From Ecdyonurus torrentis (lineage: Eukaryota > Arthropoda > Insecta > Ephemeroptera > Heptageniidae), in NCBI GenBank assembly GCA_949318235.1, contig OX439127.1, positions 22,343,374 to 22,407,373 on the forward strand: a stretch of DNA of 64,000 bases, written 5' to 3'. Below, one piece after another: positions 13,011 through 25,036 of this stretch. Below the pieces are notes generated by a model that searched no databases, was not told where the DNA came from, and saw nothing but the letters and a program-made list of their open reading frames with translations. The position numbers and the translations under genes were made by a program. The first letter of the stretch is position 1. Each line of letters opens with the position of its first letter.

Positions 13011-16000
13011 CAATTTACCTTGCCCAGGGAGGGAATGGTCACAAGATGGAACACAGCTGAATAAGTATGTGGAAGACGAATCCAATCAGAAAAACATGCA
13101 GGCCTTCCCATTTCATTTTCTACTTTCGTCCAGGTAATGAGAGAGTTGCATAGATTCAGAACAGCGGTCTCAACTGTAGAGTCAGAACAACACGCAAGCA
13201 GATGCCCACTGCTTACGTGCAGTTGCATTCCTAAACATAATTAAGTACATAAAAGATTAATCACACTGCTATATTGTCTTGTGGTGACATTTATTATTAT
13301 TGTTACAATATATGATTTTAACGCAACAGGCCATAATATGAAGTCCACACGTAATATTCTCATTAGAATAACATATAAAATTAGGGATAAAATGTTGTCT
13401 GAACTGGATTACTATAAAATGTTGTATGGTACTTTTTCTAGAAGTTACACACTAATTTTGTAATACATTTATGAATTGACTCATTACAGTAGGGATAATG
13501 ATGCAACACAAATACACATTTAGTTTTCTTAGGGCTAATGGAAAATTTATACTACAGTTTTACCAACTACAACACATGCAACAAATTAGTAAAACTCAAA
13601 ATGTGGAGAATACTTGAACAATGGGAAATCAATATCATTTAGCTAAGCTGATTTCCACTCATTGCATTGAAAATTTTGTTTTCAAAAGGTTGCTGTCAGT
13701 TTCAGTTATTTATCTCCTAATATTGTATATATCAATTTAAGGAAAAAAACCATCGCGGTTAGGATCAATATTAAAGAAAAGGATAGAATAGCCAGCAAGG
13801 GCCTTACCACAGTAGAAGTTCTATGGAGAGGTCGAAGTCTCGCATGGCACAGTGTTTTGTTATAAAAAAGTTCATTTTATAACTGAGAGCTTTCGTCATA
13901 TATTGACGTTAATGATAATGTCTGTGATAATGATAATGTGTGTTTTTTCCTTAAATATATACAATATTATCAATATTAAAGAAAAGGATAGAATAACCAG
14001 CAAGGGCCTTACCACAGTAGAAGTTCTATGGAGAGGTCGAAGTCTCGCATGGCACAGTGTTTTGTTATAAAAAAGTTCATTTTATAACTGAGAGCTTTCG
14101 TCATATATTGACGTTAATGATAATGTCATTAATATATGACGAAAGCTCTCAGTTATAAAATGAACTTTTTTATAACAAAACACTGTTCCATGCGAGACTT
14201 TGACCTCTCCATAGAACTTCTACTGTGGTAAGGCCCTTGCTGGTTATTCTATCCTTTTCTTTAATATTGATAATATTGTATATATTTAAGGAAAAAACCC
14301 ATCATGGTTGGTATAAATAAATGTTTAAAAATAAAAACAATAATAATAAAAGTACAATAAGTACAAAGTAATCAATTAAAGGAAAAAAACATCGCGGTTA
14401 GGATCAATAATAAAGAACAAGATAGAATTACCAGTCAAGGCCTTACCAACTGAGAGCTTTCGTCATGTGTTAATGACATTATCAATCAAAGGAGAAATTT
14501 ACTTGAGCACATCACTTGTAATGCCGAGTTTCGCTCTTGCTGGTCTGGAATTGGTAGGGAGGGGTGGGGGTGGAGTAGGGAATTAGGGAAGGAGTGAGAA
14601 TGAGTGAGGGAATGTTTATAAAAACAAATGTTTATAATAGCGCAAAACAAGCACCTTTTCCCTCACTCAAATATACCCTTTTCCCGCTCCCCTCTCCGCC
14701 TTTTCCCTCACTCATTCACACTCCTTCTCTAATTCTCTACTCCTTCCCCACCCCTTCTACCAATTCCAGACCAGCAAGAGCGAAACTCGGCAGTACAAGA
14801 TGAGACACTTCTCAGTGATGTGCTCAAGTAAATTTCTCCTTTGATTATGTCATTAACACATGACGAAAGCTCTGTTATAAAATAAACTTTTTATAACAAA
14901 ATACTGTGCCACGCGAGACCTCGACCTCTCCATAAAACTTCTACTGTAGTAAGGCCCTTGCTGATATTTCTGTCCCTTTCTGTAATATTGATAATATTAA
15001 AGCCCTTGTCAACTTACTTTTTTATCATTTAGAATACTAGATTGATAATTACCATACCTTATTATCCATGATATAGATACCACTACGTTGTTTGTGTATT
15101 TATTTTCATACATTTTCATTTTGTCTGTTATATCACGTATCTAACGTCACAATGTACTACCGCCAATCACAGTCACCGCTCTGGTCACGTGATAAATTTA
15201 AGCCCCTCCTTTAAGTTCTTTACCCCTATCACGGCCCCATCTGTACATTGTGACGTCAGATACGTGATATAACAGTCATAATGAAAATAAATGAAAATAA
15301 ATACAAAATCAACGTGTTGGTGTCTAATTCATGGATAATAAGGTATGGTAATTATCAATCTAGTATTCTAAATGATAAAAAAGTAAGTTGACAAGGGCTT
15401 TAACCAGTTCAGTCTTTTGCTATCAATCACATTTAATGTTCTTTTACATTGATACAATAGTGAATTATACATAATTAGCCCCCTTAACTCTTTATTGCAA
15501 TTTGAAAAATTCTGTAGAGGCAATACACACAAACTCTTTAATTAACAAAATGAAAATGTGATATATTTAAAATAGGCTGACCAGACGTGCCGATTTTCCC
15601 GGGACAATCCCGATTTTGACCCCTTGTCCCGGCTAAAAATTGAAATGTCCCGATTTCTAATGAAGGGAAAAAAATACAAAATGCAAGAGAAAAAATGAAA
15701 AATTTATTAAAAAATCTATAAAACACGCGCAAAATATTTATTTTAATATAAAAATATCGTGATTTTTCAAGAACTATATCAATTAATAGCAGAGGTTAAA
15801 ATCGTTGGCAAGATAAATTAAAATTAAAGTGCCATTCTGAAATCCTTTTTATTCACTTTAAGGAAATTTGCGTTTGTTTATTTCTTTTTCTTTTATTCTT
15901 TTGTAAAACTTACACCCAAGAACATTTTAGTTTGCATGATCGCCCACAGATATCGCCCTTTTCAAATGACAGTTTTTGGTTAAATAAACGATTTTTTAAG

Positions 16001-16467
16001 AAATATCGAACATCCTTACGTGGCGTGGACTTTATTTGCTGGGTAGATATTTAAAATATTAGACACAAAAAAAAATCAATGCTATTATTTTTTAAAATAA
16101 CAATTTTTTGAGCAAATTTTAATAACTGTTCGACAAAAAAAAAACAAAAAAAAAATCGTCTTTGAAGCAAAAAAGTTAAATATATTTAAAGTTTATGATT
16201 TAAAAAAAAAAGGTGAATAGCTCTATAATTTTTTTCTATAGAAAAAATAATTTGTAGATTTTTATTTCAATAATGGCCATTTGAAAAAGGATCAAAATAC
16301 ACTTAAAAATTGGGAACCACGCCCCCTTTTATTAAATTGTTTCGCCTCCGGTGGGGCCCCCTCCCCTACGTCCCAAGTTGCCTCTCTCCTAGGGTCAAAG
16401 TGTCCCGATTTTGCCTCTAAATAAAATGGTCAGCCTAATTTAAAATATGCTACTATGACAGAATGCC

Positions 16468-16503
<36 letters not shown>

Positions 16504-19160
16504 TTTGATGAACACACAGCACACAGTCACAAATTATATTTTGTTTATGCTGGTATGTATATAAAATGTTGCTAATATTGCAACTAAATTGAAATTAAAG
16601 ACCTTTGTAAGATTTGTACCTGTCTGGTGGAGAAAATAAAGTTTGTCCATAAATATTGGGAGGACCTTGCGAGACTCTTCACTCAGGGAGTGCTGGTCCA
16701 CAAGAACTTTAGCGCACATAATTGGAGCGAAATGTCCTAGGAGACCACCGTGTGCATTCCTATCACCTTGAATGCACAAGTCAGCTAAGGCATTGCCCAG
16801 CTTAATCAAAGTACTGAAATACGGCTCAGTCAACCTGTGAAATCAAAACACAAACATTATGAGAAATAAAGTGTCCCTAGTCCCTATAGAAAGATTCAAA
16901 TTCAAAAATTCAAATTCATGTTTATGAAGTTTATGCTTTATTTGCAAAGTTTTGACAAGCAGTTTTGCATTAAATATTGAGATATGAAAATCTTCCGACT
17001 GTTCTACATTCCCAATTGCTTACAGTGTCATTTTACCAATTGGTATTATTGTCAGGCAATTATATAAAGCAAACAATTTAAGACAATGTTTTTAATTCAG
17101 TCTTCTTCCATCTCCCAGCCTTAAATACTAACAAGAAGTAACAACATTTGAATGAGCCTACTATTTCAATTGAGTAAAAATTAATAAAATAAATTTCTGT
17201 GTTATTTCTGTAATAAATAATTACAAGAAAAAAATAACCAATATGGACAAAATTGCGGACCGGAACTGACTCTTGGAACCCCCCAGCACGGATTCATAAG
17301 AACCGCTGTTAAGAAATGGTTTTCAAGAAGTGCTTCTTAAAAACCACTCCTGAGAACCGTTTCTCAAGAATCAGTTGTAAAGAACTGCAGTTCTTAAGAT
17401 TCACAAAAATTGGAGGCGGTTCTGGTCTTTGGTTGAAATACTTTAAAGATAGAAGTAGACACCAAAGCCAGGCAGCAGTACTAGAGCTTGCACGTTTATT
17501 AATGTTGTCCGAAATTTTTAAATCAACTACCTATATGAAACTACAGTAATGATAGAAAATAATATTAATAATATACGTTACACAAGATACCTACATGTCT
17601 GTATTTTTTAATGAGTTGGCAACCATGCTTAAAGTACATGTGCTCACACCAGTGAACTGGTGAACCACTCTCTGAAACATACATTGGTTTTAACTTTAAA
17701 TAAATATTTTTGCAATAATTACAGCTCACAACAGAATAGGAAGTTTTGGAGGTCTATCACTGGGTCAGGATAAAACATCTGTGTTGTTGGCTTACCCCGA
17801 AAGGGGATATAATGTCATGATATGTAGGGGGAACTGGGGCAATACGGAACACTTAAAAAATCTACTTTTTTAAATTTAAATTACTTTGAATGGTAGTAGG
17901 AAGTTCAAATTTTTACCAGTTGATGACATAAGCAGCTTGTGTTGAACTGTGCAAATTGTAAACATGGGTCTTTAATCATTTTGGTAAAAACCAAGAAAGA
18001 AAATTTGGAGCCAAAAAAGCAAGTTTTAATATTTTCACAATTTTACTAATAAAATAAAAAATATTCATTCCCCAATCAAAATTTTTTTGCAGGAACATGA
18101 CTTCATATATCACTTATATTACTACATAAAATTTGTTTCATTAGTTTATCTACAATTCTTGATATCCATGTTTAACAAGTACAGCCTACCATGGGGCAAT
18201 ACGGGACACTTTAATGGGGCAATATGGAACACCTTCATTGTGCTAATTGGGATCACTTTTGTTCAATTTTAGTAGCAGTAAGTCAAAACTCACTTATTTG
18301 AAGACTGATTCAGCTCAGTATAATTACCAAATCAATCAATGTATTAATGATTTCATAGCTGCCAAGTTAGCACTCAAATCAACAGTTAAATATCACATCG
18401 GATAAGTCTCAGATTTTTCAGTTGAAGGCGAAATTTTGTAATTTTTTTTCAAGGGACAGTTTGCATATTTCAGGCTTAAAATTGTGATATATTAGGAGAT
18501 AATAAGTGTCTCCTTTCAAATAAAATAAAACAGACATCCTAAATATGCACATTGTGCTTTTTTTTGGGCTGACCCATATTGCCCCCAAAATGTTCCATAC
18601 TGCCCCGGGTTTTTGCGCAAAGCGAGTAAAAAGGTCTTTTTGTATTTGTAAAAATTTAAATACTGATACTTGGAGTAGAGTATTCAAACTTCTAGGGTTT
18701 GTGTAGGAATAGATGAACTAAATTAGCACATTTTATATTTCATCATTTATCAAAAATTAAAAAATAGAAAAAATAAAATGTGAAAAGTGTTCCGTATTGC
18801 CCCAGTTCCCCCTACGTATGTATGTATGTATGATTTTATTTGTGATTTTTTGGGTCCTTTTTGGTACATACATACATATCATGAGTGATGCTATAGTCTC
18901 TTTCGGGGTAAGCCAACAACATAGGGTCCTTGGTGACATCACAAAATCTAGTTTTTACTGTATAATCAAAAATTTTATCAATGAATCTACTTTATTTTCA
19001 CAGTTATGTATTTAAAAATGTTATTACCTGCATTTCCTCTAAATTTGCTGTAGGTCTAGCACTGTCATTGGCACATAACAATTCTTCAATATATAAATCA
19101 ACAACGACTGAAAAAGGAACGTGCTGAGCCATATTTGTATAGTAGCTTTTGCAGTCAAAA
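12777..19160 (-). CDS. Unidentified conserved helical protein (3' part, four exons)
   Basis: Four candidate exons, all with consensus splice sites, give about 220 residues ending at TAA 12777-12779. The last three join perfectly (phases 1 and 0). The pieces are leucine- and alanine-rich with amphipathic helices and no membrane span, which would suit a HEAT/ARM-like solenoid such as a nuclear transport receptor; I do not recognise the family and infer no function. The first exon found (19028-19160) ends in phase 0, while the next needs phase 2, so an exon between them has been missed or a splice site differs. Introns hold hAT and other elements. Exons upstream of 19160 were not found. Confidence 0.6.
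13019..13230 (-). CDS. Unidentified helical protein, exon C
   Basis: Acceptor TGTTTAG, donor AAG|GTAAAT, close to a 46-base poly(A) run in the intron. Encodes GMQLHVSSGHLLACCSDSTV, ETAVLNLCNSLITW and PHTYSAVFHLVTIPSLGK. It joins exon B in phase 1 and exon D in phase 0. Confidence 0.68.
13738..14297. mobile_element. Tandem plus inverted copies of a dispersed repeat
   Basis: A roughly 165-base block (CCAGCAAGGGCCTTACCACA onward) is at 13765-13932, again almost unchanged at 13970-14128, then inverted at 14129-14285. Copies two and three form a palindrome bounded by TTTTTTCCTTAAATATATAC. One or two mismatches only between blocks, so the duplication is recent. Confidence 0.82.
14372..14996. mobile_element. 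Nested palindromes (same dispersed family outside, unrelated palindrome inside)
   Basis: Outer arms (ACATCGCGGTTAGGATCAAT near 14390; inverse to about 14996) belong to the family at 13738. The inner palindrome, about 14487-14840, has arms GAGAAATTTACTTGAGCACA and complement, with CCTCACTC-rich flanks around its centre. Confidence 0.75.
14997..15403. mobile_element. TTAA-flanked palindromic element
   Basis: Begins TTAAAGCCCTTGTCAACTT and ends with the complement, AAGTTGACAAGGGCTTTAA. Long arms (over 100 bases) include CACGTATCTAACGTCA, shared with the element at 37515. Middle is GC-richer. No transposase. Confidence 0.82.
15573..16437. mobile_element. hAT-type non-autonomous element with 8-bp TSD
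   Basis: Termini TAGGCTGACCA and TGGTCAGCCTA are flanked on both sides by ATTTAAAA (15565-15572 and 16438-16445). Eight-base duplications and short ends are hAT features. Subterminal GTCCCGATTT motifs occur at both ends in inverted order. Lies in the intron upstream of 13230; no transposase. Confidence 0.85.
16620..16834 (-). CDS. Unidentified helical protein, exon B
   Basis: Acceptor TTTCACAG, donor ACAG|GTACAA. Encodes LTEPYFSTLIKLGNALADLC, GGLLGHFAPIMCAKVLVDQH and RKVLPIFMDKLYFLHQT in three amphipathic helices. It requires phase 2 from upstream; a weak alternative acceptor nine bases further in (CTGAG) would accept phase 0 and drop LTE. Confidence 0.68.
17824..18815. mobile_element. Long TIR element with GGGGCAATACGG motifs
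   Basis: Ends GTAGGGGGAACTGGGGCAAT and complement; about 990 bases. GGGGCAATACGGRACAC recurs inside (17841, 18192, 18215). It sits between a second pair of inverted repeats (GGCTTACCCCGAAAG at 17791; complement at 18900), so either it is nested or the ends are compound. Confidence 0.75.
19028..19160 (-). CDS. Unidentified helical protein, exon A
   Basis: Acceptor CCTCCACAG, donor CAG|GTAATA. The only frame without a stop reads FDCKSYYTNMAQHVPFSVVV and DLYIEELLCANDSARPTANL, ending EEMQ. The helical, polar-hydrophobic pattern looks like real coding sequence. Confidence 0.6.
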
Positions 19161-20576
19161 CTGTGGAGGAAAACAAACAAACAAATAAATAAAAAACATA
19201 TTATGGTAAATTAGTTATAGTGCTGAAGGAACAGGAGTTTATATAGGTTGTTCAAAGGCAATACATGCACAAAACATAATTAAAATTTACATGCTTTTAG
19301 TTCACCCAAATCATACTGTTATAAACTCAACATCCAGTTATTGTCTTAATTAATTAAGGTCTTCAGCTGGTAGCATGTGATTTTACAAAGCATGCTATTA
19401 GTAAATTGAAAGGTTTTTTATAATTTTCCAAATCGAAGCTTGCAGCACAAATTGCATGATAGAATATTCTATGTATATATAATTGACACTACTCAAAGTA
19501 CTTGTATGAGATCAATGAAATGAAATGTATAATCTGCATTTTTGTCATGTTGATCTTTAATACACTAATGGCATAAAAAAAAAAAAATCTAATAACAGCA
19601 TTCATGTCTCCTAATGGTATAGATATGCAGAAACTTTAATGCAAAATTGGTCTGTTTTTTTTTTTTTTTTTTTTTTTTTTTTGGGGGGGGGGGGGGGGGG
19701 GGCAGTGTTCTTATTGTGCTTATAATACCCTAATAAAAAAATCCACTGATTTGCAGACTCACTGCAGTAAACCAACACTTCACTTTCTCACATTTCATCA
19801 ATGTATTTTCATCTATGTATTTACAAATATTAACTGATTCTTAAAAATGTGTTAACTTACAGCCATCAACATCAGGAATAGACTGTGACAATAGTGCAGA
19901 CCTAATTAACTGTGATTGCTCACTCCCACCCCCTCCCCTATTGAACATATTTTCTTATCCAAACCCTCCTTTACGAATAATACTGATTATACTATAGGCC
20001 TATGTATAACATTTCTTAAATTGGGCTATTTCACTTTCTCAACATTAGGTACATAAGAAAGGTGCTGTTTCTTCTTTTGTTATCTATAACTAAGGGGAAA
20101 ATATAAACTCTGCGATAATCGATAGATAAAAAGATGATAGAATAACACATAGAATTGAAATAATTGGGGAATGGGAAATGGAGCTGCTAATTGATATGGC
20201 ATGAGAAAAAATATTCTAGCCCAGTCTGAAATTTAAGTCGAGACGTATTTATTAAGCAAAGGCCAGGAGATACATTAGCAAGCTCATTTTTACCTGTGCT
20301 TGAATTTTTAGAGGATGAGCTTATGGGGTGGTTTTGGTTTGCGTTTAGTGAAGTGGTGCAAAAGCATACAGCATCGCTTTTGAAACCTCACTCTCAAGCC
20401 ATGGACTGCTGTTTCGGCCTTTCTGGGCCTCATCGCAACATGACGTGGAGAGAGAAGCTCCCACTCTTAGGTGACTGCGAGCTGCGGCCACCGGAGAGTA
20501 TTTATACCCACAGCTTGAGTGTGCCCTTGTGGATAACCCTCCTTATTGGTTGCCACTCCATGAAGCACCCCCACCC

Positions 20577-20616
<40 letters not shown>
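19161..20616. other. Region upstream of exon A, no exon found
   Basis: Includes poly(T)-poly(G) at 19658-19702. 20230-20580 is GC-richer with a long plus frame ending in (TA)n, but it has no recognisable domain and is probably repeat-derived. Upstream exons of the unidentified gene may be hidden here. Confidence 0.5.
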
Positions 20617-20619
<3 letters not shown>

Positions 20620-20793
20620 GGTCGGACTGGCAATCAAGGGGCCTCGTCCGCAAAAGGGGTGTAACATCCTCTTTAGGGGCCACAAAGGGGGCGTAACACC
20701 CTAGTTACACCCCTTTTTTGGGCCTTAGGGGCCTCCAAACAGGGGGGCCACGTCCGCAATTGCGGACTTGCTCTTATGGCCAGTCCGACCCTG
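20617..20793. mobile_element. hAT-type MITE, copy 1
   Basis: CAGGGTCGGACTGG and CCAGTCCGACCCTG as ends; 177 bases, GC-rich, inside a (TA)n array so the TATATATA flanks are uninformative. Differs from 38385-38561 by about four substitutions and two single-base length changes. Confidence 0.88.
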
Positions 20794-21536
20794 TATATAT
20801 ATATATATATATATATATAGAATTTGAACTGTTGCACAAAATTGCAAGCCAGAGATTGAAAGTAAAGATGAGAAATTGCTGGATAAAGATATTACGGGCC
20901 CATTATAATATACCATTAGGAGCCCTACCTAAGTGAAAATCTTGCCCCATTAGAGATAAAGCGCACATTGGACAGCTATCAGCACAGGACTCCAAGAGAA
21001 TTGGAGTACAAGGTTAGTTCTCTTGCACAAGAATGAAAGCTCATATTTAAGCATCATTGCCTGTGCTTAAGTGTACCAGACATCAGGCATCAGGGGCGTC
21101 TGCAAGGACGGGGGGAGGGGGAGAGAACTCTGAATACCCCCCCCCCCATCATATATAATGAGTCTATATTTGAACCCCGATTTTGACCCACTTTGAATTT
21201 TTTCAGTGGTTAAAAAAAATACTAGCTTGTTCTTCGTGTTGACTTTTAATAAAAAATGATTTTTCAGATTTTTCTAGAACAAATTTCCTAAGAAAAAAAA
21301 AATTGCAAATTGACCCATGTTAATTTGAATATTATGCGATTTTCAATATATATTTTTTTCTCCGTAAATGTCTCGTAGAAATCGTTAAAAAAGTCAAATT
21401 CATAAAAAGTTGATCTATAGAACATGCTAGTAATGTTTGTTTAGAAGTTGACCAAGAAAGAAATTGCACATGGTGAGTTTGAAGTTTTGAATGTTTTACG
21501 TGTAAAAGGGGGCGTTACCTAACGACTTTTAGTGTG

Positions 21537-21713
21537 CTTCTGTTTACTCAAAATGCGGAAAAGGAAGTGCCGGAAAAGGAAACCACGTGATGGTAAAGGT
21601 GGGAGAAAACTTGATGCCAGCAGTAAGCTAGCCTTGAGCTACCTCCCACTTTTACCATCACATGGTTTCCTCTGCCGGTCACTTCTTTTTCCGCATTTTG
21701 AGTAAACAGAAGC
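21537..21713. mobile_element. Palindromic MITE
   Basis: GCTTCTGTTTACTCAAAATG and its complement bound a 177-base palindrome with CCACGTGATGGTAAAGGTGG in one arm. No clear TSD seen. Confidence 0.75.
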
Positions 21714-21791
21714 AGTCAATGCAAAACCAATACGCGCTCATATCCACTCTATTGCTTTTATTTGAATCTGGTCCCCACGACAGTTGCCGTA

Positions 21792-22128
21792 CAATGTCCC
21801 TTACATGTCTTCCAACTCTTGGCTGATTTTTTAGACATGCCGTTTTAAATTTCCCTCTCTAGGGAACACTTGCGATACGCATGGGGACAATTAGAACTAT
21901 TATATGATAAGGATTGATAAGGCTGACTAAAGGTCAGAAACGATATAATGTATGCCGTAAACAGAGATAACCACTCAGAATTCTTGCGCTCAGGTGACAA
22001 CAAGACCTCAAACCTTATTTGTAAAGCAGTATTTGTAATATAGTAGTTTTGGCTGCCAATCGCGGCGCCAGTGTAAAAGTTTGTCTACAAATTTATACAG
22101 GGAGTCGGAAGACATGTAAGGGACATTG
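21792..22128. mobile_element. Element with 9-bp TSD (Mutator-like), copy 1
   Basis: Ends CAATGTCCCTTACATGTCTT and complement, flanked by GTTGCCGTA at 21783-21791 and 22129-22137. Nine-base duplications are characteristic of MULEs. Internal sequence is not that of the copy at 42275 apart from the ends. Confidence 0.88.
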
Positions 22129-22199
22129 GTTGCCGTACTTCGCTCAAGGTCAAATTTTGAACCAACCATCATTTTATTAGAGAGCTAAATGCAAACACA

Positions 22200-23536
22200 A
22201 ATATTTATATTATGTATGTATCATACATACAAAATAATTGTACATATGATATACATATAATACGTCATAATACATATATATATACACAGAATACAAAAAC
22301 ACAAACATGTACACTCTGGCCAAAACAAGGTCGTTCCCGCCAAAAGCTGTATCCGCGGTGCTAAACCAATCAGAGAGCGTGTTATAAACCTACTAGCCAT
22401 AATCACAGTAAACTTTACATAGTTAAATTACACTATCTCCGCTCGAACTAGTATTGAGAGAAGTGTACATACATAAATATGAAGTCTAAATTTTTCTAAG
22501 CATATACACCTACCGGTATATACAGTCGTCAAATAACGTACGAAAACTAAATTACAAAATTATTGAAGTCCACACCAGCACAAAATAAATTTCCCATCAA
22601 ACAATGCAAAAGTTTTTGTATATATGCATGTGAATCGAACAGTACAAAGCATACAAATAATATGTATGTAGCGTTAATAATATGTATGTATACAGGACAG
22701 GAGCATAATTCTTGAGTGACCTGTAGTGCGACCTCTCTTCCCAATGTCCATACCTCTTTCACTTGACTTGCTCGCTGAACTCCCGACTGCCTGCATAGCC
22801 TTAGTATCCTCCGAGTATACTTACTGCTTACTGGTATTGTGGTATACTGTTACTGTCTATACGGTTGCTTTCCGCCGTATACTGTCACTGTCACTGTCTA
22901 TACGGTTGCTTCTGCTCTGCTGCTATACTCTGTACTGAACTAACACCGAATCTGTATACCATTTACACCTAACCTAACTCACCGAAACGAACTGCCGACC
23001 GAACCTTTCCTGTCGCTCACCGCTCACTGTCACTGTTGGTTTACTCAGGTACTCAGGTGCTCTTTCGCTCTTACTGCCCAGGTAGGTATTTCTTGGTCAG
23101 TTCTTGGCTGGCTCTTGGTATTTCTATGGATAGGTAATCCAAAGAGAATATCGTTATTCAATTTTCTGTTTTGCCGTTAATTTTATTTTATCCTAGAAAT
23201 TATATTTTGTTGCCCATTTGATCAATGATCAATGTAATTTTGACCCGCAACCGCAATACACGTCTCCAGCTCTGACCAGTGACCAGTACTTTTCAGCGGG
23301 AATCCCCTCTGGATTACATAAGTTATCTACTTACATATTATCCAAGGTGCCAGCCAGGTGCTGCCGCCCACTGTCGCCGCCCGCGCCGCCCGCGCCGCCG
23401 TCTACCTGGGTCTACCGCCGGTGCCCGGTGCCGTGCCCAGCCGTGCCGGCTTTTGGTCTGCCTGCCCCGTGCCTGCCCTATAGTAACTTTTAGTTACTAT
23501 ATATAGCCTGCCCTATAGTAAAATAGGTAGTAAAGG
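22200..23536. other. GC-richer unique-looking stretch
   Basis: Direct repeats of CTGTCTATACGGTTGCTT (22853, 22889) and a GC-rich proline/alanine-like segment (23340-23470). Could contain a promoter or first exon, but I see no start, splice site or domain to support it. Confidence 0.4.
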
Positions 23537-23665
23537 CCAAGGCAGCGGTCGTTTCTTATCGCAATTTAGGCTCCGCCCCTGGGATAGCGTCCATAAAGTT
23601 AGCACAGTCCAAGCTCTTATCGCTGCGATAAGAAAAGGGATAAGAAGGACCGCTGTCCTAGGCTT
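23537..23665. mobile_element. Short palindrome
   Basis: Arms AGGCAGCGGTCGTTTCTTAT and complement-like GATAAGAAGGACCGCTGTCCT around a centre with CTTATCGCTGCGATAAG, itself palindromic. Probably a small MITE. Confidence 0.55.
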
Positions 23666-23737
23666 AAGGAATCGCTTGGGTACCGCATTCTTCATGTAGG
23701 GGATTGTAACGGAGGTGTCACCAAATTTTGTAGGCTT

Positions 23738-24432
23738 CCCAGTAAACACGACCACGAGGAAACCACGAGGAAACCTCGTGGATTGTCGTGGACCTCAACT
23801 GGTGGACCATATGTCATCAATTACGACGAGTTTTCCACCAGTTCGTAGAATGGTCCACCAGCTTCCACTAGTTTTTTTTAATTATTTTTTTTTAGCACGA
23901 TGAAAGAACTAAAGTTATTTAATTAATATATACTTCTGAAATTTATTTAGCACATCTTTTCTGGATAAAAAAAATCGAGTTACATCCAAAAATGCAATAA
24001 AATTTCTAACGGGTTGGTAACTTTTTGAAAAAAAAGCACTTTTGGGCAAAAAATTTAAAAAAACGAAAAAAAAATTTTTATTGATTCTAGTAAAAGATTA
24101 AAAATTAAACACTTTTTATTATTATGCATTTTTTATTTTTTTGCATAGAATGCACAGAAAATCGTGTACCACGAGATTTTTTCTTTTTTTTAAATCTCGT
24201 AGAAATTTCTACTAGCTTTTCACGAGTTTCAACAAGATGGCCAATTCTGTAGATTTCTGATCAAGCAGTGATAAAAATAATAAATATTTGATATTGGATT
24301 ATTTTTACGTCAATTAAAACAAAAATAAACTGGTCGAAATAGGTGGATATTAGGTAGACACTCGGAGAACGTGGAGCTTTCCACCAGTTTTCTCCGAGAG
24401 TCCCCAAAGGTCCGCGAGTCGTGTTTACTGGG
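23738..24432. mobile_element. TIR element with CCCAGTAAACACGAC ends
   Basis: CCCAGTAAACACGAC and complement bound about 695 bases. Subterminal ACCACGAGGAA repeats and GGTCCACCAG motifs. Superfamily not assigned. Confidence 0.72.
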
Positions 24433-24842
24433 TTGTGATTGGCGTACAGAAAAAATCATTTTTGCGGAGATGCCCGAAGTTACTTCGACAGCCAATCTTA
24501 GCGGAGGGATAACAATGTCCAAGATGGTCCTAGAAAATCTTTAATTAACAATATTAATCAACTATGGAGGATATTTATAAGTTAAAAAAACAATAGCTGA
24601 CTTGTTTACACATGCCCTGATATGATTTTTAGTTCTTGACAATTCGTATTACTTGTGCTATGATTTATTAAAGTGATCCCTTTTAACATGGGTTTAGATA
24701 TAACTGTGAGACTCAAAAAACCGCTTTTGGTAAATCGACTGTTCTGTACTGTACTATCTTTATACTATCTTGACCTTTATACATATAACACAAGCAGATT
24801 TCCAGGAACCAATACCAGCCCAGAACAGGCTCACAGACTTAA

Positions 24843-24957
24843 AATGCTGTTCGTAAACCCTGTTCTCTTGCACCAAAGAATGCGCATTCCATTTGAATAA
24901 CCATAGGCGATCGTCATTTTTGGTGCAGAGAACAGGTCAGGGTTTACGAACAGCATT
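24843..24957. mobile_element. TGCTGTTCGTAAACC MITE, copy 1
   Basis: About 115 bases; ends AATGCTGTTCGTAAACCCTG and complement. Arms continue through GAACAG and GCACCAAA to an asymmetric centre. Family mates at 27017 and 39149. Confidence 0.85.
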
Positions 24958-25036
24958 ACTATTCTCAGGTACAGGTACCAATCAGAGCACGCGCGGCACG
25001 CGACAAAGCGAAGGCGCCAAAAGTGTGCTTATACGG

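Noticed and set aside
20296..20664. 122-codon plus frame with TWREKLPLLGDCELRPPES
   Set aside because: Ends in a TA array and the hAT MITE, shows no domain and no splice context; more likely repeat-derived.
23218..23506. Proline/alanine-rich frames as a first exon
   Set aside because: Base composition of a GC-rich patch explains them; no start context, donor or homologous motif.
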